From Oscillospiraceae bacterium (GTDB lineage: Bacteria > Bacillota > Clostridia > Oscillospirales > CAG-382), in contig SVTM01000009.1 of NCBI GenBank assembly GCA_015063785.1, positions 1-64,000 on the forward strand: a stretch of DNA of 64,000 bases, read 5' to 3'. The position numbers and the translations under genes were made by a program. The notes below the pieces were generated by a model. The model was not told the origin of the DNA. It worked only from the letters and a program-made list of their open reading frames with translations, and made no database searches. Below are positions 8,854-18,685 of the stretch, in pieces (position 1 is the stretch's first letter; each line of letters starts with the position of its first letter).

Positions 8854-9276
8854 TTACTTCTTTGCAGCCTTTTCCTTCTTAGCACCGTACTTCGAACGCG
8901 ACTGATTTCTCTTTGCGACGCCCTGTGTATCGAGTGTACCACGGATAATGTGATAACGTACACCAGGGAGGTCCTTTACTCTTCCGCCGCGGATAAGAAC
9001 AACAGAGTGTTCCTGGAGATTGTGTCCGATACCGGGAATGTAGGATGTAACTTCGATTCCGTTGGTAAGACGAACTCTCGCGATTTTACGAAGAGCAGAG
9101 TTAGGCTTCTTAGGAGTCTTTGTCGAAACCTTTGTGCAAACGCCTCTCTTTTGGGGAGAACTTGCGTCTGTAGCAACCTTCTTAAGGGTGTTGATACCCT
9201 TCTGAAGAGCAGGAGACTTAGACTTGTAAGTAGACTGTTCACGTCCTTTTCTGACTAACTGGTTAAATGTTGGCAT
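8854..9276 (-). CDS. rpsL: 30S ribosomal protein S12
   Basis: A decoding-centre protein of 140 residues, first gene of the str operon. It begins [12 protein letters not shown], behind AGGAGGT at 5 nt, and contains the invariant [11 protein letters not shown] and [14 protein letters not shown]. Both lysines at which streptomycin resistance usually arises (in TPKKPNS and RVKDLPG) are wild type. The C-terminus is Lys-rich and slightly extended, as in many Firmicutes. Confidence 0.98.
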   Translation of the reverse strand: MPTFNQLVRKGREQSTYKSKSPALQKGINTLKKVATDASSPQKRGVCTKVSTKTPKKPNSALRKIARVRLTNGIEVTSYIPGIGHNLQEHSVVLIRGGRVKDLPGVRYHIIRGTLDTQGVAKRNQSRSKYGAKKEKAAKK

Positions 9277-9387
9277 ACCGCACCTCCTCTTTTTAATATA
9301 AAAAATTGTATGAAAAGTGAAATTTGTGCCGAAATGTGTTACACTCACACACAAAAAGGCATTTTATTCACACTAATCAACTCATAC

Positions 9388-9416
9388 ATTATAGCGCAAA
9401 CTTTTCCAATTGTCAA
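9388..9416 (-). promoter_or_regulatory. Consensus sigma-A promoter of the str operon
   Basis: On the minus strand TTGACA (9411-9416) and TATAAT (9388-9393) are exactly 17 bp apart. The leader to rpsL is about 105 nt. Confidence 0.9.
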
Positions 9417-9512
9417 CACTTTTTTTGACTTTTTGAAAAATTGTCGCGTTGTACTCAAAACACAAATTATCTTTGTGTATTTTGGTCAATCTGCTGAAAA
9501 AATATTCCTTTT

Positions 9513-10469
9513 TCACAGCACCTTTTCCATCAGCAAAAACATCATCGGAATGGTGATGCACGAAAGGGTGTGCGACACCAGCGCCATGCCTGTGGATATC
9601 GAGGTATCCTTGCCGTATGCCGACGGAACGACGATGGTGTTAAGCCCCAGCGGCATGCTTGATGCGCAGACTGCACAGATAACCGCCGTTTCGGGAACAA
9701 AATCGAGCAGAGAAAACACGAATATGGTAACCACCGGAAAAACCACAAGGCGAAGCACCGACGAAAGATAGATGCCGATATCCGAAAAAGTCTTTTTGAA
9801 ATCCATCTTCGCCACCGTGATGCCGGTAAGAAGCATGGCAACCGGCGACATGCAGCTTCCGCACACATCAATTACATCTGCGGCAAAAGACGGAAGTGAT
9901 ATAGAAAAGTGATCGAACAGAATTCCGAGCGCCATGCCGACAAAGATCGAAACAAACATGGGATTTACAAAAGCTTTAAGCCTTTCGGCAACCCCCTTCT
10001 TCTCCCCTTCCGACGGAATAAGAAGAGTGGGCACGCCCCACATATAGATAAACGCCCACATGGGCAGACAATAAACGAGATATTCGGGGAAAATTGCTGG
10101 AAAGACCGCCATTACAACTGCATTGCCCATGAAGCCGAAATTTGAAAAAGTGAAGCCGTAGACGTAATAATTTCTGACATAGCTGTCTTTTGAACAGAGC
10201 TTTGAAAAAAGCATCGCTACAGGGATCATCACAACGGTTATCACAAGAGACACAGCCAGCGACGGGAGATAGCTTTTTATCTTATCCACCGTGAAATTGC
10301 CAATAAATGTGCCCAGCACAAGCGCGGGGATGAAAAGATTGTTTTCAAGCTTGGCAAGCACCGTTGATGAATTTTCGGGGATAGCTTTAAGCTTTGCAAG
10401 CAAAAAGCCCAATGCTATGAGTGAGAAAAGATATCCCATCTGGGAAAGTGTAGTAAAGAAAATTTCCAT
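9513..10469 (-). CDS. AEC-family transporter (auxin efflux carrier-like permease)
   Basis: An integral membrane protein of 318 residues with about ten hydrophobic segments in two halves. It starts MEIFFTTLSQMGYLFSLIALG and has the AEC-type N-terminal segment (F-L-L-A-K, then L-N-N-L-F-I-P-A-L-V). In the second half it has the typical P-V-A-M-L-L-T-G-I and the small-residue motif MPLGLNT. Bacterial AEC proteins export or import organic acids such as malate and malonate; the substrate here is not visible. It begins 2 nt after the stop of the phosphodiesterase gene, with AAAGG in the overlap region, so the two are one transcript. Confidence 0.8.
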   Translation of the reverse strand: MEIFFTTLSQMGYLFSLIALGFLLAKLKAIPENSSTVLAKLENNLFIPALVLGTFIGNFTVDKIKSYLPSLAVSLVITVVMIPVAMLFSKLCSKDSYVRNYYVYGFTFSNFGFMGNAVVMAVFPAIFPEYLVYCLPMWAFIYMWGVPTLLIPSEGEKKGVAERLKAFVNPMFVSIFVGMALGILFDHFSISLPSFAADVIDVCGSCMSPVAMLLTGITVAKMDFKKTFSDIGIYLSSVLRLVVFPVVTIFVFSLLDFVPETAVICAVCASSMPLGLNTIVVPSAYGKDTSISTGMALVSHTLSCITIPMMFLLMEKVL

Positions 10470-10471
10470 TT

Positions 10472-11260
10472 TTATGCCTTTCGTTCACAAACAAGAGATC
10501 TGCCTTCCCATTCGCGGCATTTTTCAATACCGAGAATGTCGGCAACAGTGGGCGCAATATCGAGAATGCTTACGTTTTCAAGCTTTTTGCCGCACTCAAA
10601 TTCTTTCCCGATAAAAAACATGGGGATAATCATATCACAATCCGCATCACTTCCGTGGGCGCGGTCATGACCGCCGTGGTCGGCGGTGACGATGATGGTG
10701 TAATCCTTTCCCGCCTCGGCAATCACTCTTTTGACGTTGTTGATAGCACAGCTTATATACGAAAGATAGGTTTCACTCATCCATCCGCAGTCGTGACCAC
10801 CCTTTTCATCAGTCTCGACCATGTAAAGAAATACAAAATCGGGAGTGTACTTTTTTATGTGGCAAAGAGCCTTGTCGGTAAGTATTCCGTCGGTATGCTC
10901 GTCGCCGTAAGAATTGATATATTCCGCGGCAAAAAGCGAACCCGATCTTGAAATATCCCGCAGGGGATGCCAGCCATAGAACATGGAAGACTTTCCGCCT
11001 GCCGCTTTTATTTGTTCAAAAATTCCGTTCACCGGACGCACGGGCGGAGTATACGTATTGGTTGTGATACCGTGTCTTTCGGGAGGAACACTGTGGAACA
11101 TGGACATATGGCACGGCAAGGTCACAGATGGATAGACGGTTTTGGCATCAAGAACGTACGAACCGATCTTCATCATCTCATCGCAAAAAGTGTTTTTGCA
11201 CAACAAAAATCCGTCAGGGCGCATACCATCGATCGACACAAGAATTACTTTGTTATCCAC
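10472..11260 (-). CDS. Alkaline-phosphatase-superfamily phosphodiesterase (NPP type)
   Basis: A soluble 262-residue enzyme with no signal peptide. Metal-site motifs of the type I phosphodiesterase/nucleotide pyrophosphatase family are visible: VSIDGMRPDG, the nucleophile region YPSVTLPCHMSMFHSV with Thr as candidate nucleophile, ERHGITTN, the segment with GWHPLRD, and VTADHGGHDRAHG. The start is the GTG at 11260 behind AAAGGAG at 8 nt; upstream in-frame codons lack a site. Family members cleave nucleotide or lipid phosphodiesters, and the true substrate is unknown. It is followed after 2 nt by the AEC permease, which may move the product or a related acid. Confidence 0.8.
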   Translation of the reverse strand: MDNKVILVSIDGMRPDGFLLCKNTFCDEMMKIGSYVLDAKTVYPSVTLPCHMSMFHSVPPERHGITTNTYTPPVRPVNGIFEQIKAAGGKSSMFYGWHPLRDISRSGSLFAAEYINSYGDEHTDGILTDKALCHIKKYTPDFVFLYMVETDEKGGHDCGWMSETYLSYISCAINNVKRVIAEAGKDYTIIVTADHGGHDRAHGSDADCDMIIPMFFIGKEFECGKKLENVSILDIAPTVADILGIEKCREWEGRSLVCERKA

Positions 11261-11310
11261 ACCAACAACTCCTTTATAAATCATTTGTATTCGCAAATAT
11301 ATTCATTATA

Positions 11311-11339
11311 AATATATCACCAACGGCACATTTTGTCAA
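11311..11339 (-). promoter_or_regulatory. Sigma-A promoter of the phosphodiesterase-permease unit
   Basis: On the minus strand TTGACA (11334-11339) and TATATT (11311-11316) are 17 bp apart, about 50 nt upstream of the GTG start. Confidence 0.75.
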
Positions 11340-11434
11340 GAAGAGTTTTTATTTCTAAAACGATGCGCCCGCCAAACTCCATTGGTTTGTGTATTTTTTC
11401 GATACTATTATACAACTTATAAAACTATTGTCTA

Positions 11435-11463
11435 TTGCAAAAAAATCGGCTTCGTGATATAAT
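11435..11463 (+). promoter_or_regulatory. Sigma-A promoter of the GH78-like gene
   Basis: TTGCAA (11435-11440) and TATAAT (11458-11463) are 17 bp apart, ending 27 nt before the ATG at 11491. It is divergent from the previous promoter. Confidence 0.75.
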
Positions 11464-11490
11464 ATCAAAAAACGACGGAGGCTTTTGAAA

Positions 11491-13623
11491 ATGGCTTTTT
11501 ATATAAGACCTGCAGGCTTGCACTATGACCGCGGAAGATGCGATGGCGGTGTTTATGAATACACCAAAACCGTAACCCTCGAAAAGGACGAAATCTTCAC
11601 CATCAACGCTTTTGCCGCAGGAAGATACAAGCTTTTTATCAACGAAAAATATATCTGCGAAGGTCCCTGCAGATCTGCGCAGGATATCCGATTTTTTGAT
11701 AAAGTCACGGTGGCTCTTCACAAGGGTGAAAACGTGATCCGCGCCGTGGTGTTTCACGTTGTAGAAACCACAGCTTTCACGACCGGCTTTGTTTTTTCAA
11801 AGCCCGAGTTTATCTTTGAAGCACGCTCGGAAAGCACAGTTTTTGGCACCGACGAGAGCTGGAAATGCGAGTTTATAAACAATCATCTTCTTATAGATCT
11901 TGATAGTTTTATTTTTCCTCGTGAAGACGTCTGTGGCGACAGAGTGACCACCGCTTTGCCTATAGAGCGCGGCGACAGCTTTGATTTTGTAACACCGCGC
12001 ACTCTCCCCTACGGCTGGGCGCCCTTCAGACTGCGCGAGCGCGAGATTGCAATGATCGCACCGGCAGAGGAGATCACCTTTACCGAAGTACGCCGTGGCA
12101 AAAACTTTATTGAATACGACGCAGGCAAGTACGTGACGGCAAACGTTTCTTTCTCGTTCAAATCAGGATGCGACGCAAAGATAACCTACGCCGAATGTTA
12201 TGTTTTTGATGACGGAAAGCGTAATCGCGGCGACACAAGCGGCAGGATCGAGGGTATTTACGACAAGGTTTCGTCAGGATCGCACGATTTCACCTTCAAC
12301 ACCTTTTGGTACCGTGCTTTCAGATATATAAGAGTAGAAACAGAAACCCCTGAAAAGGTGGTTTCGGCAAAAGGCTATATATATCACTATCCTGTGACAT
12401 ACGACGGATCTTTCACCTGCTCTGACGAAAATTTCAACAAGATGCAGGAGATCAGCATAAACACCCTGCTTTGCTGCACCACCGAGCTTTTTGTCGACTG
12501 TCCGTATTACGAGCAGCAGCAATATGACATGGACAGCGCAATCGAAGCCGCTGTTTATATGCGATTAACCTCCGACCGCAAGCTTGTGAAAAAGTGCATT
12601 TATGATTTTGCGGCATCCCAGCAGCCCTGCGGACTTTTGTGCGCAAACTATCCCTGCACAATGACTCAGATAATTCCCGGCTTTTCGCTTTTCTGGATCT
12701 GGCTTTTGCATGATTATCTTGAGGCGACGGCAGATTCAGAGTATGTGCGTTCGCACATTGGCACGGTTGACAAAATACTCAACTATTTCGATACACACCT
12801 CACGCAGGACGGACTTGTCACCACCTCGAGAGAATGGGATTTTGTCGATTGGGTACCCGGATGGGAGCGCGGAAACGCGCCTGTTTGTGACGGCAAGCCC
12901 CACACGATATACAGCCTGTATCTTGCCTGCGCGCTGAAAAACGCGGCTCATATTGCATCGGTCTGCGCACGTCCCCATCTTGCGGCAGAATATACCGAAA
13001 GATACAACGCCCTTTGCTCTGCCATAAACGAAAAACTTTTTGACAAAGAAAAAGGAATGTACCATGACGGTGAGGGCACTTTCAGTATGCACACAATTAT
13101 GTGGGCAATCCTTTCGGGTATTGTAACCGGTGAAAAAGCCAAAGAAATGGCACAAAAGCTTGACCTTTCGGATATTTACAAAAGCTCATACTCGATGAAT
13201 TTTTTCCTGTTCCGCGCCCTTGAAAAGGCAGGTTGTTATGAAAAGGCGGCAAACTATTTCGGCGGCTGGCAAAAAATGATAGATATGGGTTGCACCACCT
13301 GGTGCGAAAACCCCGACGATCCGAGAAGCGAATGCCACGCCTGGAGCTGTGCTCCCCTTTATGAATTTTCGGCAAACGTTCTTGGTGTGAAATACAGCCT
13401 TAATGACGAAATAGTTATTGCCCCCAACAGGATGGGCCTTGAATTTGCACGCGGCAAGGTACCGACACGCTTTGGTATTGTGGAAGTTGATTGGAAGACA
13501 GACGGTAAAAAATTTGCCATCAACATTTCCTCACCCGAGGGTGTTGCCAAAAAGCTCGTTTTGCCGAACGGAGAAACGATCGTTTTTACAGAGGCCGAAA
13601 AGAGTTGTACTTTCGATATATAG
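11491..13623 (+). CDS. GH78-family alpha-L-rhamnosidase-like glycoside hydrolase
   Basis: A 710-residue protein without a signal peptide, hence probably cytoplasmic. N-terminal beta domains (about residues 1-310) include an FNTFWYRAFRYIRVE segment typical of GH78 proteins. The (alpha/alpha)6 barrel follows. The catalytic loop near residue 336 reads DCPYYEQQQYDMD, a variant of the family DCP-x-x-E/D-E loop. The late motifs WCENPDD and SECHAWSCAPL (about residues 604-620) correspond to the conserved W-E and S-x-x-H-x-W-x-x-x-P regions. GH78 enzymes release terminal L-rhamnose from glycosides or polysaccharides. It is monocistronic, with its own promoter and terminator; the start follows GGAGG by 9 nt. 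The exact sugar specificity is not provable here. Confidence 0.8.
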   Translation: MAFYIRPAGLHYDRGRCDGGVYEYTKTVTLEKDEIFTINAFAAGRYKLFINEKYICEGPCRSAQDIRFFDKVTVALHKGENVIRAVVFHVVETTAFTTGFVFSKPEFIFEARSESTVFGTDESWKCEFINNHLLIDLDSFIFPREDVCGDRVTTALPIERGDSFDFVTPRTLPYGWAPFRLREREIAMIAPAEEITFTEVRRGKNFIEYDAGKYVTANVSFSFKSGCDAKITYAECYVFDDGKRNRGDTSGRIEGIYDKVSSGSHDFTFNTFWYRAFRYIRVETETPEKVVSAKGYIYHYPVTYDGSFTCSDENFNKMQEISINTLLCCTTELFVDCPYYEQQQYDMDSAIEAAVYMRLTSDRKLVKKCIYDFAASQQPCGLLCANYPCTMTQIIPGFSLFWIWLLHDYLEATADSEYVRSHIGTVDKILNYFDTHLTQDGLVTTSREWDFVDWVPGWERGNAPVCDGKPHTIYSLYLACALKNAAHIASVCARPHLAAEYTERYNALCSAINEKLFDKEKGMYHDGEGTFSMHTIMWAILSGIVTGEKAKEMAQKLDLSDIYKSSYSMNFFLFRALEKAGCYEKAANYFGGWQKMIDMGCTTWCENPDDPRSECHAWSCAPLYEFSANVLGVKYSLNDEIVIAPNRMGLEFARGKVPTRFGIVEVDWKTDGKKFAINISSPEGVAKKLVLPNGETIVFTEAEKSCTFDI

Positions 13624-13650
13624 CGTTTTAATACAGATGCAGACATAAAT

Positions 13651-13690
13651 AAAGGACGAAGAACATTAACGATTCTTCGTCCTTTTTATA
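13651..13690 (+). terminator. Terminator after the GH78-like gene
   Basis: A 13-bp perfect stem, AAAGGACGAAGAA with TTCTTCGTCCTTT, has a 9-nt loop and is followed by TTATAA. Confidence 0.85.
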
Positions 13691-13790
13691 ATCATGGTAT
13701 TATTAGTTTATAATTACTGTCTTGATCGCATCAACCCACGAAACTTCACAGCCAAAATTTTCAGACCCTTTCGAGAGTACAAAATACAAA

Positions 13791-13813
13791 CAGCTCTCCA
13801 CGCCGGAGAGCTG
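13791..13813 (-). terminator. Terminator of the SGNH hydrolase gene
   Basis: The perfect 9-bp stem CAGCTCTCC with GGAGAGCTG is followed on the minus strand by TTTGTATTTTG. Confidence 0.75.
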
Positions 13814-13827
13814 CTTGCATACTGTTT

Positions 13828-14841
13828 TTATTCTATAAAACCGATTTCGATTAACTTTCTGCAAAGTGATTCTGCATAGGTGAAAAATCCGAGATCATTC
13901 GGATGAAGCTTTTTATCAGAAAAAAGCTCTTCACATCTGCCGACAAAATTCATGCCGTCCACAACTGTGACATTTTCAAAATCAGCACAGATATCGCAGA
14001 TGGTATCGTGAATGCCAAAGAAATCACCCGTCGGTCTTTCAATGTCGTTATCCTTGCGCCAGACGGGAGAAATGGCAACTATGGGCGTTGTGGGATAGAT
14101 AGACGTCAGCTTTTCATAAAAGCCCTTTATATTCGAAACAAAAGATTCACGGGTCGGCATTCCGTTCCAATCGTTTGTGCCATATGCCACAAAGATAAGC
14201 TCGGGATCGAAAGAATCTTTGAAAAGTACGCGAGAATTGTGCACGTCTCCGCCGATGCCTTTGTTTACAAACTCGTAGCCGTTGCGTCTTGCAGTTATGG
14301 CGGCATAGTCATACGACGGATGCTCGGCATCATACCCTTGGGTTATCGAGTCGCCAAAAAACAGAACTCTTTTGCCGTTTTTTTCAACGGGACGCCATTT
14401 TTCGCCACAAAGGTCACTGACAGATATTCCGTCAAAGAGAAAATCCTTAACCGATGCGCAGGCAAGCTGGGGAAAATATATCTCGACAAGCTTTTTACCG
14501 TCCGCAAGTTCAATGTTAAGATTAAAATCTGTCTCTGTACCTTTTTCGAACTGTCCGCCCGAATGGTCGCACAACACACCGTTTACATAAGTGTCAAAAT
14601 AGAAAAAGCTTCGGCTCGAGCCCTGCTCGATAGCGGTTTTGGCGCATATGCTTTTCGCTTTGGTTTCAAAAGCGATTATAATGCCCGAGGTGGCAAAAGT
14701 CTTCGTGTAAAAATCCGGTTTGTAAAGATATGCTTCTCTTTGCTCGTGCGAAAAACGTGCGAGATATACCCTGCCCTTTTCTTCGTATATTTCAACTGCA
14801 CCGGTTGAAGTCTTTTTTAGAAATTCAATCATATTTTTCAT
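13828..14841 (-). CDS. SGNH/GDSL-family hydrolase (two-domain esterase)
   Basis: A soluble 337-residue hydrolase without a signal peptide. The N-terminal half (about 1-165) is beta-rich and resembles the jelly-roll domain that precedes the catalytic domain in some carbohydrate esterases. The SGNH blocks are block I FFGDSITQGYD with the nucleophile Ser, block II GIGGD, block III YGTNDW and block V KLHPND with the catalytic Asp/His pair. Such enzymes commonly remove acetyl groups from sugars. Convergent to the GH78-like gene, so the pair may act on the same decorated oligosaccharides, though they are separately transcribed. Start ATG has an AGG-type site 8 nt upstream. Confidence 0.85.
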   Translation of the reverse strand: MKNMIEFLKKTSTGAVEIYEEKGRVYLARFSHEQREAYLYKPDFYTKTFATSGIIIAFETKAKSICAKTAIEQGSSRSFFYFDTYVNGVLCDHSGGQFEKGTETDFNLNIELADGKKLVEIYFPQLACASVKDFLFDGISVSDLCGEKWRPVEKNGKRVLFFGDSITQGYDAEHPSYDYAAITARRNGYEFVNKGIGGDVHNSRVLFKDSFDPELIFVAYGTNDWNGMPTRESFVSNIKGFYEKLTSIYPTTPIVAISPVWRKDNDIERPTGDFFGIHDTICDICADFENVTVVDGMNFVGRCEELFSDKKLHPNDLGFFTYAESLCRKLIEIGFIE

Positions 14842-14897
14842 TCTTTTTACCTTTTCCGCGTCTGCTAACAGCCAATTAACAATACAGTTTAAAAATA

Positions 14898-14923
14898 TGG
14901 CACCCCCAAAACTGAGGGTGCCA
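14898..14923 (-). terminator. Terminator of S-layer gene 1
   Basis: The 8-bp stem TGGCACCC with GGGTGCCA has a 10-nt loop, then ATATTTTT on the minus strand. Confidence 0.8.
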
Positions 14924-14948
14924 TAAAATTGTGCTTTAGTTAAATCGA

Positions 14949-17900
14949 TTAACCTCTTGCAACGATCATGAGAGTTACGAATTCGAATTCTTCATCATCT
15001 CTTTCTTCGGAAACAACGTATACTGTGAGAGCGTCTTCGCCTTCGTTGTAATACTTGTTTTCTGTATCGTCTTCAGCAGTTACAGAAAGCATTTCAACAT
15101 CTTCGATTGTAAGAGTACCTGTGCTTCTGTCATAGAGAGCATAGATTGTGTTTTCATCGGTGAGGAGAGCGGAGTCGCCGGCACCTTCGAGGATGAGGAT
15201 GTTTTCTGTTTCTTCATAAGATTCGATCTTAACGAGATCTGCACTGTCCTTAGCAAGGCTTGCAACCTTACCGCCGGTTGTGTTCTTGATGAAGCCTTCT
15301 TCTGTTACAAGATAGAGCGAGTGAGCTGCGAGTTCTGTGGAGGAAGCCTTTGCAGTTTCCTTCTGAGGAGCAACTTCGCCTGTCTTGGGATCAACAGTCT
15401 TATAAACGATTGTTGTCTTGCCTTCTTCGTCAACTGTTTCGATGGACGAAAGGATGATAGCATAGTTTTCATCAACCTTGCTGTCATTAACGATTTCGCC
15501 GCCGATTTCAGCGTATACGAATGCGAGGTTTTCGTTTGTTACGGAATCAGGGTTGTTCGAAAGAACGATGATTGCCTTTGTGAATACGTTTGCCGCATCA
15601 TCAGCATCAAAGTTGGGAAGGTTAGCCGAGTCGTAGATTACGTAGTTGGATTCGCCTTCTTCGTCAACATAGTTAACAACGATCTTTGTGCTGTCTGTGA
15701 TTGTAACGTACTTCATGCCGTTGGGCTTGAGGGAAGCAGGAACACTGCCGCCTGCGGGAGCAACGAACTGATAAAGCTTGTTCTGAACCTTCTTAAGAGT
15801 TACACCGTCAACTTCAACGCTGTAAGTCTTGGATTCCATTTCCTTGTCTGTAAGGTCAGCTGCCTTTGCGGAAGGAACGTAGGGATTGAATGTGTATTCG
15901 CCGGACTTACCTACTGTGTAAGAGCAGATGTTGTTAACAAGGCCCTTATCTACGAAGTAGTTATCGTCATGGTAACCGGATGCAGAGTTTTCGTTTTCCT
16001 TTGTAACGGGAACGAGCTTGAACTCGCCGTCGATGAATGCGCGAACGTAGTTTTCTGTTACGAGGCTACCGTTAACATCGATACCGCCTGCCTTGAACAC
16101 TACCTTGAGTTCGTCTTCGTTGATGTACTGGATAACTGCATATTGTTCTGCGAGGTTAACTTCTTCCTGAAGGATCTTTGCAAGATATACACGGCCGCCG
16201 TTTACAACGAATTCCCATGTTGTATCGATACCGTACTTCTTAACGGAGGATCTCCAAGGAGAAGCAAAGCCGTTAGCCGCACTTTCAGCTGCACTTGCTG
16301 CTGTATCGCGGTCGAGACCGAGAAGACCTGTTACCTTGTCGTTTGCCCAAGAAATATGACCAACGATCTGGTTGTCAGAGTTCCAAGCAGCTGTGCCTGT
16401 ACCGTCGGACCATGTTGTGGAGTTAGCGTCGGATGCGTCGTACTTGACGGGATGAGCGATTACAGTTCTGAAGCCTGCGTTTGCATCGTCGGGAGCGATT
16501 CTGATGTAGTTACCGGGAGCGCAAACGTATGCGTAAACGTACTTGCCGTTTTCATAAGAACCGCCGACTACCTTAGCGTCGCCAACGTAGATTTCGGGCA
16601 TTGTCTTATCAGCATTGTAGTATGCTCTGTAAGAGGAGTCGCCTGTGTGCTTAGCCTTAAGTGTGAAAGCATCGCCCTTCTTGTCAACGATCTTACCGAA
16701 GGTGTAGGGCTGTACCCAGAAGTAATCGACGATACCGTCAGAGTTGGAATCGTAGTACTGAGTGTTGTAGCGTCCGCCGCTGGTGGAGATTACAGAAACA
16801 ACAGAAACGAGATTTTCATGGTTTCTCATGTTCTGAGCCTTCCAAGCATCCTTGTTAGCTTCGGTGTAAACACCGGGCTCGGGGAATGCAGGCTGAGCCT
16901 TGTTTGCCCATGTGCGGCCTGCAGTGAAGATCATTCTGCCTTCGTCGTCAGACCATGTGGGAACGATGGACCAAGAATAGTTGGGAACATCGTTGGGCTT
17001 GTTCCAGAAGTAAGCCTTGTCAGCGAGGAAGTTTACAACGCCGGAACGAAGCTTTCTGTTATCTCTGGAAGAGTTGTAGTGATAGTAATCCTTGAAGTGA
17101 TCTTCGCCGGACTTTGTGGCGATGGAAGCTGTGGATTCTGCTACCATCTTACCGTTTGCAAAAGCTGCAAGAACGGTACCGTCCTTCTTGACATACATTG
17201 TGATATCGCGGAGGAAGTAGTCGTCTGCGTTACCTGTAAGACCAAGATCGGAGAAGAGAAGAACAGATTCTTCATCCTGAAGTCTTGCAGAATTTTCGTA
17301 AGGAACGATAGCAGCTGTCTGGATAAGAACTTCATCCATTGTTTCGCCGCCGAGGGGCTTGTATGCCTTGTAGTCTGCGCCTTGGCCTATTTCGGAGAGG
17401 TCGATAGCGTAGTTAGGAGTAGCAACTACACGACGAACGATCTCTTCGATGCCGTAGATCTTGTGGCAAACTGTTTCAGCTGTAGGAATGTATACGAACT
17501 GGTTAGCTGCGCCAACGTTTTCTCTTTCGAATGCAGGAATGTAGAGTTCTTCATAAGTCTCGTTCATTTCTGCATAGAAAGCGTTATGAAGGATGATAGC
17601 AACCTGACCACGGTTGAGGTTGTCTGTGTATTCAACCTTCTTGTAGTCGATGTTCTTGTCAAGACCGATTCTTTCAGCCACGTCTATGTATTCGTGAGGA
17701 TAAGCAAGAGCTTCGTCCTTTTCATAGCCGAGAGCACGGACGATCATTACGTAGCAGTCCTGAAGGCTGATCTTGCCGGAGGGGTCAAATTCGGTAGCCG
17801 AACGGCCCTTGATAACGCCGGAATCAGAAGCCCAGGAGATCATTCCGAAGAATGTGGGATCCTTAAGGTCTGTGAAACCGGAAAGGTTTTCGCCGCCCTC

Positions 17901-18158
17901 AAGCGATCTGCCGCCCTTCATAAGACGGTAGATGAAAGCAGCCATCTGTTCACGAGTAACAGGTTTGTTTGCGCCATAGGTTGTTTCGCTCTGGCCCTTT
18001 GCAATTCCGAGGGAATTGAGAAGCTGCACTGCATCATAGAGAGCCTCGTCTTTTGCAGAAACGTCTTTGAAGTTAGCTGCAGAAGAAGCGAAGGTGCAAA
18101 GTGTTGCAAGTGTTGCGACAACAAGAACCATAGACAAAATTTTGGCAAATTTTCTCAT
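14949..18158 (-). CDS. SLH-domain S-layer protein 1
   Basis: A secreted protein of 1069 residues. It starts MRKFAKILSMVLVVATL behind GGAGG; the signal peptide ends near residue 28 (SSAAN). Three SLH domains span about residues 29-205. Each has the F-x-D-V/L opening, an A-x-x-x-L/W-A-x-x-x-G-[IV]-x-[KN]-G core and an R-x-x-x-A/Q-x-x-x-R-x-L/F end, such as VTREQMAAFIYRLM. SLH domains bind pyruvylated secondary cell-wall polymer. The remaining 860 residues are Asp/Glu-rich, beta-predicted and match no family I know. It is a paralogue of the next gene (same SLH order, then HKI-[YF]-G-[IV]-E-E and a shared C-terminal pattern). High expression is likely; it has its own promoter and terminator. Confidence 0.88.
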   Translation of the reverse strand: MRKFAKILSMVLVVATLATLCTFASSAANFKDVSAKDEALYDAVQLLNSLGIAKGQSETTYGANKPVTREQMAAFIYRLMKGGRSLEGGENLSGFTDLKDPTFFGMISWASDSGVIKGRSATEFDPSGKISLQDCYVMIVRALGYEKDEALAYPHEYIDVAERIGLDKNIDYKKVEYTDNLNRGQVAIILHNAFYAEMNETYEELYIPAFERENVGAANQFVYIPTAETVCHKIYGIEEIVRRVVATPNYAIDLSEIGQGADYKAYKPLGGETMDEVLIQTAAIVPYENSARLQDEESVLLFSDLGLTGNADDYFLRDITMYVKKDGTVLAAFANGKMVAESTASIATKSGEDHFKDYYHYNSSRDNRKLRSGVVNFLADKAYFWNKPNDVPNYSWSIVPTWSDDEGRMIFTAGRTWANKAQPAFPEPGVYTEANKDAWKAQNMRNHENLVSVVSVISTSGGRYNTQYYDSNSDGIVDYFWVQPYTFGKIVDKKGDAFTLKAKHTGDSSYRAYYNADKTMPEIYVGDAKVVGGSYENGKYVYAYVCAPGNYIRIAPDDANAGFRTVIAHPVKYDASDANSTTWSDGTGTAAWNSDNQIVGHISWANDKVTGLLGLDRDTAASAAESAANGFASPWRSSVKKYGIDTTWEFVVNGGRVYLAKILQEEVNLAEQYAVIQYINEDELKVVFKAGGIDVNGSLVTENYVRAFIDGEFKLVPVTKENENSASGYHDDNYFVDKGLVNNICSYTVGKSGEYTFNPYVPSAKAADLTDKEMESKTYSVEVDGVTLKKVQNKLYQFVAPAGGSVPASLKPNGMKYVTITDSTKIVVNYVDEEGESNYVIYDSANLPNFDADDAANVFTKAIIVLSNNPDSVTNENLAFVYAEIGGEIVNDSKVDENYAIILSSIETVDEEGKTTIVYKTVDPKTGEVAPQKETAKASSTELAAHSLYLVTEEGFIKNTTGGKVASLAKDSADLVKIESYEETENILILEGAGDSALLTDENTIYALYDRSTGTLTIEDVEMLSVTAEDDTENKYYNEGEDALTVYVVSEERDDEEFEFVTLMIVARG

Positions 18159-18259
18159 AAATTTTTGTCCTCCTGTAAAATATATTGCCACGCTTGCGCG
18201 GGCATAAACAGATCGACGCATATAATGATAATTGCGCCTATACTCCATTTATCACATAT

Positions 18260-18320
18260 ATTATATCAGCTTACTCGCAAAATATCAACACCAAATTCGG
18301 AAATGTAACACTTTTGTAAC
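18260..18320 (-). promoter_or_regulatory. Promoter of S-layer gene 1 with GTTACA direct repeat
   Basis: On the minus strand TTGATA (18283-18288) and TATAAT (18260-18265) are 17 bp apart. Upstream, GTTACA occurs at 18315-18320 and 18304-18309 with an 11-bp period, the inner copy ending exactly 15 bp before the -35. The same layout occurs at both promoters of S-layer gene 2. Direct repeats with an 11-bp period are typical of OmpR/PhoB-family activators. Confidence 0.7.
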
Positions 18321-18641
18321 AAAGCGCAAAAACGGCAAGGCGATTTAGTGCAGTTTTACCAATGATTTTGGTGGATTTTTAAGAGATATGACGATAGTTG
18401 CAGCTTTTCCTTGCTTGCGAACCGCATATCACGCAACTTGAGCGGTGAAAAAAGAGTTTACCTTAAGATGCAACCGATCAATAGTCTACACTTCTTGGTA
18501 TATGTGCAGGTTATTTCTCGACCGGATTCGATGTTGTTCTGTTGCATGTTTGGTACTCAGGACACGGTTTGATTCACTCATGTTTGAGCACAAGCATCTT
18601 TATTGTGATGCTTGATCTTTTGTCAGAAAGGGAAACAAAAA
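18321..18641. other. Intergenic stretch between the two S-layer genes
   Basis: No gene, hairpin or repeat could be supported here apart from the promoter element at its left end and the terminator at its right end. Reading frames are short and lack ribosome-binding sites. Confidence 0.5.
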
Positions 18642-18665
18642 GCTCCCGGCATTTCTGCCGGGAGC
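18642..18665 (-). terminator. Terminator of S-layer gene 2
   Basis: A perfect 10-bp stem, GCTCCCGGCA with TGCCGGGAGC, has a 4-nt loop and then TTTTTG on the minus strand. Confidence 0.9.
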
Positions 18666-18685
18666 CAAACTTTACTGAAGTTTAA